Shown here one piece after another: positions 10,401 through 20,445 of a stretch of 64,000 nucleotides of DNA (its first letter is position 1; every line of letters starts with the position of its first letter). A model generated the notes under the pieces. That model was given only the letters and a program-made list of their open reading frames with translations. It searched no databases and was not told the DNA's origin. Position numbers and translations under genes: made by a program. This DNA comes from Saccopteryx bilineata (taxonomy: Eukaryota > Chordata > Mammalia > Chiroptera > Emballonuridae): contig NC_089492.1 in NCBI RefSeq assembly GCF_036850765.1, positions 290,864,590-290,928,589 of the forward strand. Reading direction: 5' to 3'.

Positions 10401-11330
10401 CCCCAGGGGAGGTGGCTAACGGGGGCAGAGTCAGCCGTGGAGAGGAGACAGGTGGACTAGGGCTGGGGTGACTCGGCTCAAGTCCTGAATCCGGCCACAC
10501 TGCACGTCTGGGCACTTGTGTATCTGAGCCAGGCCATCCCTTCTGGGCTCTGCCAGTCTGAGCTGGGTGTCCGTTCACTGAAGCCCAGAGAATCTGACTC
10601 TTGGAGATGACAAGGAGGCCACCGCAGGACACAAGGACCAGGGTCACAGGACACCCAGGGCCTGCACACCCCAGCCGTACCTTCTCAGCAAGCGTTCCCG
10701 TTTTCTGCCTTTGCCAGCTGCAGGGTGACACGGCTGGGCCCCCTCCCCCCACTCTCAAGCAGCCTCTTCTGCTGCTTCGCTGTCCCCAAGCATCGCGGGT
10801 GTAAAAGCCGCTTATTTGTGTCAGCTGTGCCTCGACTCCAGGTCTCCGGCCTTCCGGGCCCGCCCACCACTTCTCTGACTCTCCTGGGTAGTGTGGGGCC
10901 TCTCTGTGACTCTCGCCCTGACAGCTGGCGGAGCCCTCTGTTCTCCAAGCCAGCAAGGGGACGCTGGCTTTGCCGCAGCCCCGGACGTGTGCCATGAAAA
11001 CAGTGTTCTGGAAAAGGAAGTAGCCAGATAGCCTGGGACTCGGGCAGGACCTACTCCTCGGGTCACGCTGCCTGGACACACAGCGGGAAGGAGGCATCCA
11101 GGGACCCCCCCCCCTCAGCTCAGTCCCATCACCCAGTAGGTCGGGCCGGAGTTCCCAGGGCCCAGTGCGCACAGCCCCCGCCCCATCAGGTTTCAGGAAC
11201 CCCGAGTCATTCTGGACACTGGCCCTGCCCTCCCGGCCACGTCCTGACCACACAGCCCCGCGGTGCTCCTGCAGCACTGGGCCACCACCGCCCCACGTGT
11301 GACCTCCCACATCCCCTCTGACCCCTGTGC
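10401..11330. other. Unassigned GC-rich sequence
   Basis: Spanned on the minus strand by the longest open frame of the window (10207-11379, 390 codons), but no domain, signal peptide or recognisable exon is seen, and its two ends are repeat-derived (MIR and MLT1). GC content is high enough for long chance frames. Confidence 0.5.
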
Positions 11331-11331
11331 G

Positions 11332-11720
11332 TTGGGGTGAACAGTGTCCCCCCACATGGATGCTCACTCGAGACCTCATAGTGTGACCTTATTTGGAAAC
11401 AGGGTCATTCCAGACGGAAGATGGAGGAGGGTGGCCCCTGAGTCTCAGGCGTGGTGTCCTCGTAAGGAGGAGGCGATGCAGACACCGACCACACATGGAG
11501 GGGGAAGACCCAGCGATGACCAAGGCAGAGACTGGAGTGACGTCCGGGGACCGCCAACAGCTGGCAGAGGCAGGCGGCCCCTCCCCAGAGCCTTCGGAGG
11601 GAGCCAGCGTTTTAGGCGTCTGGCCTGAAGACCAGAAGAGGATAGATTAGTGTTGCTCTCATTAAGCCCCCCCAGTTTGTGGTAAGTTGCTAAGGCTGCC
11701 CCAGAAATTAAGAACATGTG
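11332..11720 (+). mobile_element. MLT1-type MaLR LTR (ancient)
   Basis: Forward MLT1 features in order: 'gtgaacagtgtccccccac', 'gtgaccttatttggaaacag', 'ggtcattccagacg', 'gtcctcgtaaggagg', a degraded central part with 'cagagcc ttcggagg', then 'cccagtttgtggtaagttgc' and 'ggctgcc'. Solo LTR, no internal region. Confidence 0.8.
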
Positions 11721-13130
11721 ACCTTGCCACCATTTAGCAGGGAGAAGAAGAGACTTAAAAATGCAAAGCTGCCCCTTCTCCTCTTCTGCCCAGAAACCCT
11801 GGGCAGCTTCCCGCGTCACTGAGTCTAGAATAACCATCCTTCCAGGGTCCAGTCCATGGGGGGGGGGGCCTGCATGGCCACCCCTACCCGTGCCTGTCCT
11901 CACAAGCAGGAGCAGCTGTCCCAGTGCTGGGGGGCTCTCTCCCCACACAGCCCCACACACGCCAGGACGCCCACCTCCCACAGTCAGTCTGCAAAGCTAG
12001 AAATCAAGAGAAAAAGACAGAGCTAACCCGCTCATTACCTGTGCCCACTGTCACTCGTCCCGTAGCACGCTGCACGAACTTCAGGCCTTTTTCTTTCAGT
12101 TAACATGTTGCTGATGGAGTTGGACGTACTGGGACTCCAACCCTTGCCTGCCCCCCACCTTCCAGGAGGCTGTTTTCTTCCTGTTGTGTTTATTTTGTCG
12201 TCTTTCCCTCCATTTCTCTCTTCTTCCTCCGTCTCTCTCTCACTCTCTCTCGCTCTCTCCTCTTTCTCTAAGTGTATGTCAACATAAATAGGTTATATGT
12301 AAATATAAACAAATCTACATGCATACACATAGACAGCATGTGCACGTAGAGTGTTAGGAGCCCTTTAGACGTTTACATGAATAACCTGACATACAAACCC
12401 CATTGCAACTCGCTGTTCTTCTCCGATATGGTTCTGAGACCCGTGCATCTTGATAAAAGGTCGATGTCACACGTGCGTCTCGGCCGTGGCAGGGTCCCTA
12501 CTGTGGGAGGTGCTGTCACGTGTTTCTTGCACCACCGCATCCATGGACGTCCGGGTGGGCTCCGTCTCACAGCGGCACACGCACCTGCACAGCAATATTC
12601 ACAATATTCGCAACATGTGGGATATTCCTGTACGTGTCTCCGGGCACATATGGGAGCGTGCCTCAGGTACATCCCCGAGAGAGATGGCATGGGGGAGTGG
12701 GGGTGTAGGATGTTAGTACTGTTCGATTTTATTGGATAGTGTCCAATGACTCCTCTAAGGGTTGTAGCGAATACCTGCAGGCCCTCACAGGTGTTTGTGA
12801 ACACCCAGTGTGTGCGGGCACAGCCCTGGGCACGGGGAGACGGCCCCGCACCTGCGGGGTCAACCTCACACACTGGCGTCCTTCCCGCTAACCCTCCAGG
12901 TGCGAGCGAGAGAACGAGGGTCTTGGGCCGGGTTGAGCCCCGGCTGCCTCTCCCCCGCACCCCCCCACCCCGCCCATTTTCAGTTTTACCAACTATTTGA
13001 AGAGGAAAAACAGTCCCTTTGACATGTGTTGTCTGCCCGGTCGGTCAGCCTGCTGGCCGGACTCCCCAAGCAGGCGGCCTCCACTCCCCCACCTGTCAAA
13101 CAGGAGCCTCTAAAGTCATGGGTCTCGTAG
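11721..13130. other. Unassigned sequence
   Basis: Holds a G run at about 11861-11868, a CT-rich stretch at 12210-12270, and AT-richer DNA at 12275-12330. No gene or named repeat can be supported. Confidence 0.45.
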
Positions 13131-13137
13131 ATTCATT

Positions 13138-13265
13138 TTCTTTCTTTTTTTTTTTTACTTGAGTTTTCTTTTAATTTGGAAATTAAATTTAATGTCAAGG
13201 GTGACATTGACCAATAAGAGTACGTAGGTTTCAGGTAAACATCTCTATAGCATTTGAATTGTTGC
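13138..13265 (-). mobile_element. L1 3' end fragment
   Basis: Reading the complement, the sequence is an L1 3' UTR terminus with poly-A: the plus strand begins with a T-rich tail (13141-13156) then 'aattaaatttaatgtcaagg', 'tgacattgaccaataag', and 'taggtttcaggtaaacatc'. The same text in forward orientation occurs at 48540-48605. It may extend further into the C-rich DNA to about 13460. Confidence 0.7.
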
Positions 13266-14265
13266 CCTGGGCTCCCAGACCTTGGCGGCCCCTTGCTATC
13301 CCACCATCTGTGGTTCCTGAGTGAGCTCTCTCTGTCCCTGCCTCCCTGTGTCCCCGTCACCTCTGCTCTGTTCCCATCGTGCCTCCACCTTCCTCCCACC
13401 TGCCCCCCACCCCAGGTCATCCTCCACTCACTTTTCACGGCAGGTGCTGTCTCCCTGGGCATCCTCATCTCTTACGTCCCACCCCCAAGTCTCTTCCCAC
13501 TCCTGACCCTATGTGGGAGCCTCCCACACAGGTTCCTCCCCCGCCCTGGTGTCCTGCTCGCCCAGGGCACCTCAACCTGTGCCCCCATCCCTGCTCAAGC
13601 ACATCACACAGGCTCCAGGAGCCTCTGGAAGAGGGAACCAAGTCTGGTTGTGTCCACCCGCGTCTCAGCCTGCGGACGGTCTGAGGACCCCCTCCCTGGC
13701 AGGACAAGAAGTACCCCTTGGCATGGGGTAGAGATGGGAGGGGAGAAGACAGGGCATGCCACATGCCACACAGTTTGAGAGAAGCCTCATTCTCCTTCTC
13801 CTTCTTTGTCCTATCCCTTGCAGGGGGTTCAGACTACTTGAGTATAATGCTACAAGAAGCCTGGTGGCCCCCAAGTCAGACCCCCAAGGCTCTCATACTG
13901 TTGGCCCATGGCGGGCTTGCTGTGTGGGATGTAGCGTGAGTGACAAGCAGGGTCTTCTGAGGCTGCAGACCCTGCCCACCCTCCCCACCTGTCCCACGTG
14001 TGCCAGCTCCCCAAGAGGGAACCACAGGCTCCAACCCCTTCCCGCCTCACTGTCCAGCCTCTGTTCCTGCAGACCCAGCCCAGAGCCCCACCATCCATGG
14101 GGAAGAGGACCCAGGCTAGCAGGACTCCCTGGCATGGACTCTTCTCCTCGGTGTGAACCCTGCTCCCCCAGCACAGTCCTCTGGACCTTCCCCTGCCTGG
14201 TCTTTAAAAGATTAAGCTTAAAACGTGTCTGAAGTAATTGAAATGCATGCTGGGCAGCCTGAGTT
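13266..14265. other. Unassigned, C/T-rich then mixed sequence
   Basis: 13290-13580 is markedly pyrimidine-rich and could be the distal, G-rich-strand part of the L1 3' UTR in minus orientation. Frames here are Pro/Ser-rich and not protein-like. Nothing recognisable follows. Confidence 0.45.
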
Positions 14266-14269
14266 GTGT

Positions 14270-14500
14270 GGGGGCGCTGCCCGGATGCTGGCAGCAAAGC
14301 CGGCTCTGCACCTGGGCAGCTGTGTGGTCCAGGAGCTCCTCGGCCTCTCTGGGCCGGTGTCCTGTTCTGTAAGATGGAGGTGGCTTTGGTGTCCTCCTCG
14401 TGGCTGTCTGAGGATTAAGTAGGTTGGTGTTATAACGTGCCGGGCACAGTGTCTGATGTGGAACAAGTGCCGTGTAAGGGTGTGGGAATAAATTTTTAAA
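14270..14500 (+). repeat. MIR SINE
   Basis: Shows 'ctgcacctgggcagctgtgtgg', 'cggcctctctgggccggtgtcctgttctgtaagatgg', 'gaggattaagtaggttgg' and 'cgtgccgggcacagtgtctg' in the MIR order, with an A-rich end. Confidence 0.65.
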
Positions 14501-15310
14501 AAATGCACGTTATGTCTGCTCGCTGGTCTCAAGTGATTCCTACCTGCTATCCCGAGGACGCTGCTGTGAGGGTCCCTGGAGAACGCCTCCCGCCACCCCC
14601 TTGCCACGTCCCACCCCATCCCTACCCCCAGTTCTCTCTCCCCCGTGCCCCAAACCCCTCAGCATGGTGTCATTTATCTAGACACAGCCTGTCAGCTTGG
14701 GCGTACAAAGCTGCCCCTGGAGTGTAAGAAGGGAAAATAAGTGATTCTTTCCTCTCTTTCTGAAGTGTCGATGTCCCCGGGGGGTGGGACTGTGAAGTAT
14801 CTCTCAATAGCTTCCCAGGGACCTTAGGGATATAAACACAAAGGCTGTTCACCTGTCTGAAGGCGCCCAGGAAGGCTGGCAGGCTGGCCAGGGCTCCGGA
14901 GCCAAAGGTGCGAAGCAGACCCTTCCCCTGGGGACAGAGGTTCTAAGCTGCTGCCACCACACTGTCCCTCGGAGTAGCCCCAGCACACAGGCTGCCCTCC
15001 CCAGTTCAATCCCCCTCCCCTCTCCAGCCCCAAATCCACCATCTTCTAAATCCTGGACAGGGTGCTGAAGCTGCGTATTCTACTCGGTATTAACTTCTGC
15101 AGGAAGTCACATGCCCAGCACAGTGGCAGATACAGAAGTGGACAGGACACAGGAAGTCCAAATGGGACAAAGAGCAGAACTAACTAGAGAGTTAATGGGC
15201 ATGGAGGATGTCACACTTGTAGGTGTCCTAGGGGTGATAGGAGCACACCAGAGAAACTGCCCAGTAGATGACAGGTCATCAGAGTGGGGAGTCAGGTGAA
15301 CGTGGACACT
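14501..15310. other. Unassigned sequence
   Basis: No gene or repeat recognised. Confidence 0.45.
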
Positions 15311-15314
15311 GTCC

Positions 15315-15457
15315 CCTATAGGCCTTGATTTTCTCACCTAAAAATGAAAGTAATAGTAACCACTAAATAATAATAGTAACAGGATTGCTACAAAGATTAA
15401 ATGAATTAATACACATACTTCTGGAAAGAATAGTGTAAGATATTCAGCAGGTGCCAT
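15315..15457 (+). repeat. MIR 3' part abutting trinucleotide array
   Basis: 'ggccttgattttctcacctaaaaatg', 'gattgctacaaagattaaatga' and 'tattcagcaggtgccatc' match MIR core to 3' end. The MIR tail runs directly into the CAT/CAC array, so the array was probably seeded by the AT-rich MIR terminus. Confidence 0.6.
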
Positions 15458-16588
15458 CATTATTTTCATCATCACCAACAATATCATCATCACTACATCA
15501 TCATCACCATCATCACCACCATCATCAACATCATCATCACCATCACCACCATCATCATCATCATCATCACTATCATCATCACCACCATCATCAACATCAT
15601 CAACATCACCACCATCATCATCATCACCACCATCATCACCAACAATATCATCATCACTACATCATCATCACCATCATCACCACCATCATCAACATCATCA
15701 TCACCATCACCTCCATCATCACTATCATCATCACTATATCATCATCACCATCATCAACATCATCATCACCATCACCACCATCATCATCATCACCACCATC
15801 ATCACCAACAATATCATCATCACTACATCATCATCACCATCATCACCACCATCATCAACATCATCATCACCATCACCACCATCATCACTATCATCATCAC
15901 TATCATCACTACCATCATCATCACCATCATCAACATCATCAACATCATCATCACCACCATCATCACCATCACCACCATCATCACCAACAATATCATCATC
16001 ACCAACAATATCATCATCACTACATCATCATCACCATCATCACCACCATCATCAACATCATCTACACCAGCGGTTCTCAACCTGTGGGTCGCGACCCCGG
16101 CGGGGGTCGAACGACCAAAACACAGGGGTCGCCTAAAGCCATCGGAAAATACATATTTATTATACAATACATTTTTAAATAAAATATGTATTTCCAATGG
16201 CTTTAGGCGACCCCTGTGTTTTGGTCGTTCGACCCCCGCCGGGGTCGCGACCCACAGGTTGAGAACCGCTGATCTACACCATCATCACCACCATCATCAC
16301 CATCACTACCATCATCACCAACAATATCATCATCACCACCATCATCACCATCATCACCATCATCATTATCATCACCACCATCACCATCATCACCATCATC
16401 ACCATCACCACCATCATTATCATCACCATCATTACCTTCATAACCATATTCACCATCACCAGCACCATCATCACCATCATTACCATCATCACCATCACCA
16501 CCATTATCACCATCATTACCATCATCACCATCATCACCATCATCACCACCATTGTTGTCACCATCAGCACTACCACTGTCATCAACAC
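15458..16588. repeat. Large CAT/CAC trinucleotide array with ~165 bp higher-order units
   Basis: Mostly CAT, CAC and AAC triplets. The landmark AACAATATC recurs at 15477, 15641, 15807 and 15986, and the variant AACAATA again at 16004, giving spacings of 164, 166, 179 and 18 bp, so the array grew by duplication of longer units as well as single triplets. It is interrupted at 16068-16271 by a hAT element. The predicted poly-His, poly-Met/Val and Asp/Gly frames come from the repeat. Confidence 0.95.
16068..16271. mobile_element. Fold-back non-autonomous hAT element, 204 bp
   Basis: Begins CAGCGGTTCTCAACCTGTGG and ends with its reverse complement. The two arms (about 93 bp each) are almost perfect inverted repeats with only a few differences near the AT-rich centre, so the whole element can form one long hairpin. 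It is flanked by an exact 8 bp duplication, ATCTACAC, at 16060-16067 and 16272-16279. There is no transposase. The ends match the hAT Charlie/URR1/SPIN group. Near-perfect arms suggest a fairly recent insertion into the CAT/CAC array. Confidence 0.95.
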
Positions 16589-17095
16589 AATTCTTATACC
16601 CCAGAGGGGAGGAAATCATATGAACTCTAAAAGAGGGGTCAGGCCAGGGGAGGAGAGAGAGGCACAGGGATGCTGGCTGGGCAGGTAAAAAGAGAAAGGC
16701 AAGGAATGAAAGCTGGGAAGATGGAGGGTTCCTGAGGCCAGTTCTGCTGAAAGACCAGCAGCAGAACCTGGTGACAAAGGTAGGCTGAGGTGAGCTGACA
16801 GCAGTTGTGTAGGAACCCCGAGTGCCCTGCTCCCCCTGACTCCTGGCTTTGTCATTCTTTTCCTTGGATCCAGAAGCTGCGCCGGTGCTTGGATGGTAAC
16901 CCCTCTCCTGTCTCTGGAGATCCACCTCACCTTCCAGCAACGTGTGTGGACGCAACCGCAGAGGCCCCGGCATGCTGTCCAGGGTCAGTCCCCTCCAGCC
17001 ACGCAAATATACCCCTATCTTTATAGAAACATGTCTTCCTCCCCAACAACTGTCCGCCTAGGCCTCCTAGCTTAGAGATGCGTCCCGGGTTCCTT
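16589..17095. other. Unassigned sequence
   Basis: No gene or repeat recognised. Confidence 0.45.
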
Positions 17096-17099
17096 CTTA

Positions 17100-17300
17100 G
17101 AGACCGATTAAAAAGTCCTCCTGGGCTGGGAATGAGGATGGCATGATAATTAGTTGGCAGGCAGCAGTGGCCGGGCCTCCAGCTCTGGACCGCTGTAATC
17201 GGGATAATGTGGGAGTTGATTTGTTCTGTCCAAAATGTACCATTATTGTTAGATTTCCCACTGGCTAGCTTTGGCAATAGTCATTTATGTCTCCTTGCCA
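17100..17300. other. Candidate conserved non-coding element
   Basis: A locally AT-richer, low-repeat stretch with clustered homeodomain-type cores ('gataattagttgg', 'taatcgggataatg') and 'ccattattgttagat'. It looks unlike the GC-rich, repeat-derived DNA on either side. Conservation itself cannot be seen from one sequence. Confidence 0.3.
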
Positions 17301-19060
17301 CCCGGGGGGACTCCTGATCCTTTCTCGGGCAGGGACCTGGCGTCCTCCGGCGAGGCTGTGAATGCCTCATTACTGCTCTCAGCTGCGCACTTGGACGTTT
17401 TCCTCACTCTGGGTCACATTTCATTTTGGTTTAAATAATGAAACCAGTGGACCGGAGATTAGAGCCGTTAAATGATTTTTACTCCTCGGAAACAGATGCC
17501 CATCCAAGATACTAGACTTGCCGACAGATGCTCTTTGGACCCTCTGCGCTAGTGGGAAGGGTGGCTCGGACGCTCGGACACTGGCCTTGCAGTCCAGTCC
17601 GAGAGATCGGGAGGGCAGCCACCAGCCCCACGGTGGGGAGACTGGGCCCCGAGTCCCGACAGCAGGAGCAAAGCACACCTGGGAGTCTCGCACCCACATC
17701 CAGGGTGAGCTCTGCCCAGAGACAGGTAGGGGGTCCAGGATTGGAGAGAGATGCCTTTGATCTTCATGGAGTGCCAAGATGATCCTTGGCCAGTGGTTAT
17801 TCCTCAAGGGCTCTGCACATCTTCACTTGGCCGTCCCACCACTTAGACCTTCCCTGGGGCCGCTCCGCTGCCCCCACAGTGCAGACAAGAAAAAGCTTCC
17901 AAGATTCTGGACTCAACTGAGACATCAAATCCCCCCCCCCCCAGGGCCAGCCCAAATTGCAACCCTGCATTCTCTCCACCTCCCTGTCCTGTCCTATGCT
18001 ATCCTCTCCCGCCAGGAGACCAGACATCCAGCCTGGCGGATAACCAGCCCCCAGGGGAGGTGTGAGCGGGAGCCGGGCTCAGACTGCTCACTGCATTCCC
18101 TTCTGGGAGTGACGCCGGTCCGCTTCCCCTGTGAGAGGAGTGACCAGCTCGCTGGGGAGCAACAGCACACGTCTCCGGGTTGCTGTGAACTCTCCGTGCC
18201 TCAGTTTCCTGCAAGGTGGGAGGAAGAAGGCCAGCCCTGAGGAAGTGGTCTAATCTTAGACCACTAAGATTAGAGAGAGTCATGGATGCCCCTGAGCTGC
18301 TGTTGTGATTAGGATTCCCACAAGAAGAAAGGCCAGCTAGGCAAAGCCACCGCCCCCATACTCCCCTCTCCCTGGGCCAGGGCCCCTCAAGCAGCCCCGG
18401 GACACAGAGCGCCAGAGGAAGCCGTGAACGTTTTTCCGGAAGACGGGGCTCACGTCCCAGGAGGGCTGGGGCTCCCCAGGGACAGGAAATTGCTCCCAGT
18501 GACTTACAGACCTTGTGTGGAGAAAACAACATAATCACAGGCTCAGAGGATGTGACACGAAGCAGTTTGCACGTCCCATTAAGCAGACTAAAATTAACTC
18601 GTGCCGCGTGGCTAGAACAGGCTGGTGCCTTGGGCCAGGCCCAGCGAAGCAGGCAATTGTTTCCCCAGAAGCAGGGCTGGGACCCCACCACCCTAGGGAT
18701 GGTTGTTCCTGCTTCAGCTGCACGAGGAGCACCCTCGGACTGACTCCCTCAGGTGTCAGACACCAAGGGCCATGAGGAAGAGAAAGAAAGATAGTCACGG
18801 CTGCCCATCAGGTCTGGCCCACAGCAAACATTGTCATTCCTCCCCCACCAACATGACAGTGACCAGACCCCAGTCCCCTTCCCAGAGGCCCCCTGCCATG
18901 CCTGCAGTTCAGCTCAGCTGCCCTAGTGCCTCAGGGTGCCATCCACCCCAGCTCAGGCCCCGTGGACACAGTTCATCCTGGTTGCTCAGGACAGCCAGCT
19001 TTGAGCCCCCGGAGACCAGAGCATCCCACCCCACAGTGGGCACACGGGGAGCCCTGTTGA
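17301..19060. other. Unassigned sequence
   Basis: Includes an AT-richer patch at 17405-17490, a C run at about 17931-17942, and interlocked short inverted repeats at 18245-18272. No gene is supported. A diverged MIR may lie near 18080-18230 ('gtgcctcagtttcctgcaagg'). Confidence 0.45.
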
Positions 19061-19064
19061 CGCG

Positions 19065-19078
19065 GCGCCCCCTGGTGC
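19065..19078 (-). promoter_or_regulatory. CTCF-core-like motif
   Basis: The plus strand reads GCGCCCCCTGGTGC, the complement of the CTCF core GCACCAGGGGGCGC. It lies outside any SINE recognised here. Motif match only; occupancy is not shown. Confidence 0.45.
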
Positions 19079-19084
19079 TCTGAT

Positions 19085-19230
19085 GGAAGCACACACTTGG
19101 ACGGCAGGCAGGGCTGGCTCAACCCCTGCTCCGTGCTTTCTGACGGGGTAGCTTCAAGCAACTCGCTTCACCTTGTGAACTCTCGGTTTTCTGATAAGTA
19201 AATGGGGTAACAAGGCATTTCCTGAGGGAC
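19085..19230 (+). repeat. Possible MIR SINE
   Basis: 'gcttcaagcaactcgcttcaccttgtgaactctcggttttctgataagtaaatgggg' (with substitutions) follows the MIR core 'gcaagttacttaacctctctgagcctcagtttcctcatctgtaaaatgggg'. Confidence 0.5.
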
Positions 19231-19481
19231 CAGTCGCCCCACCCCTCCCCAGAGGCCTGGGTTCCTGAATCACCATTCTGCAGATTCCGAGCTGGCCCGT
19301 GTCCCGCAGGCTGCTGCTATGTTCAATGGCCACTTTCCCATTCTGTCTGAACTCTGGCCCCTGGGCACCTCTGCACATATCCCACCTCCACCTTCCTAAA
19401 CCCCCCAGTGGTCCCCCTTTCAGAGCCCCATGTCCTCCTTCCCCCTCTTTCTTCTCTGGCCTTTCCCAGCACCCACATTAG

Positions 19482-19560
19482 TTAACTCGGGTGGCCTCAG
19501 CAGAACGCCCCGGGCTGGGCGGCTTAACGAACAGACACTTGCTGTCTCACAGGACGCCGT
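19482..19560 (-). mobile_element. MLT1-type LTR end fragment
   Basis: 'ggcctcagcagaacgcc', 'ctgggcggcttaacgaacag' and 'tgctgtctcacagg' resemble the reverse-complement end of MaLR/MLT1 LTRs. Only the terminal part is recognisable. Confidence 0.5.
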
Positions 19561-20055
19561 CCCACGAGCCCACACTCCTCCCGAGGGTCCCCATCACCCG
19601 CCAAGAAGCATTTCCATTTCCCTCCTGAGACCAGTGATTGAGACCCAATTCCCATCGTGTTTTTAAATGTACACTGAAAAAAGTATTAGAAAGGAAACAG
19701 TAATGAAATGTGAGAAATGAACTGGGCATTTCGTCCCATTTACCAAACTGCTGAGCCCAAGGCCGGGATGGGAGGGAGGGGGGTGCGTGAGCGTTTCCAC
19801 CCTGCCCGCGAGGCCGGCCGCCAGGAAGCCAAGTGGATAAATATTTTATGTACTTTAATTTCCCCCATCTATGTGCTTGATGTTCTGAGTCATTTTTTTA
19901 TTTGTTTGTTTTATTTTTCTACTTCACAAATGCTAAAAGCATATATTTGTCCCCCTAAAAAGAGTATAGTTCCAGGTTTCTGCTCTGTGGCTTTTCCCAC
20001 AAACCCATTAGGGCGAAGATGCCACAACCTGTGCCCACTTTCTTGGGTCACCCTG
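19561..20055. other. Unassigned, AT-richer sequence
   Basis: 19640-19930 is notably AT-rich ('gataaatattttatgtac', 'tttatttgtttgttttatt'). Could be old LINE or conserved DNA; neither is supported. Confidence 0.4.
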
Positions 20056-20059
20056 TGCT

Positions 20060-20445
20060 GTATGACAGTCAGGGTCCTGCAGAGAAACAAACCTATAACA
20101 TACGTGAGATATTTCGGATAAGGAGAGCTGGTGGTGTAGTTCCCGTTCAAGTGAGAAGGCAGGTAAGAGAAGATGTCCCCAGTTCAAAGGTGGTCAGACA
20201 GGAGGAACCTCCCTTTACTCACAGAGGGGCAGCCTCTTTGTTCTATGGAGGCCCTCACCTGATTGGGCGAGGTTCACCACGTTGGGGAGGGCAATCTGCT
20301 TTATTCATCCTACCCATCTCAATGTCAGTCTCTTCTAAAGACAGCCCCATACACAGACTGAGTCACATCTGATCAAATGCTCAGGCCCTGTGGCCCCGTT
20401 GAGTTGACACATGAAATACATGGTCACACTTCCCCTCAGCCATTG
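20060..20445. mobile_element. Ancient LTR-like interspersed repeat, family unresolved
   Basis: 'tcagggtcctgcagagaaac', 'cctcacctgattgggcgagg', 'gggcaatctgctttattcat', 'aatgtcagtctcttctaaag' and 'gttgagttgacacatgaaat' match, in order, a common old mammalian repeat beginning 'tcagggttctccagagaaacag' and ending '...ccaagttgacacataaaattaaccatcac'. I cannot give its name or orientation with certainty. Confidence 0.6.

Noticed and set aside
10207..11379. 390-codon open frame on the minus strand, the longest in the window
   Set aside because: Both ends are repeat-derived (MIR and MLT1), it has no recognisable domain, and the GC-rich composition leaves several overlapping frames open. No supporting exon structure seen.
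15451..16182. Poly-histidine-rich 'protein' over the trinucleotide array
   Set aside because: It is a translation of CAT/CAC repeats and continues into the hAT element. Equally long frames exist in other phases.
15458..16588. CRISPR-like array of spaced repeats
   Set aside because: Periodic landmarks are a higher-order pattern in a eukaryotic trinucleotide repeat; there are no unique spacers or cas genes and the window is mammalian.
16203..17006. 267-codon minus-strand frame with an Asp/Gly-rich half
   Set aside because: The Asp/Gly half is the complement of the CAT/CAC array and one end lies in the hAT element.
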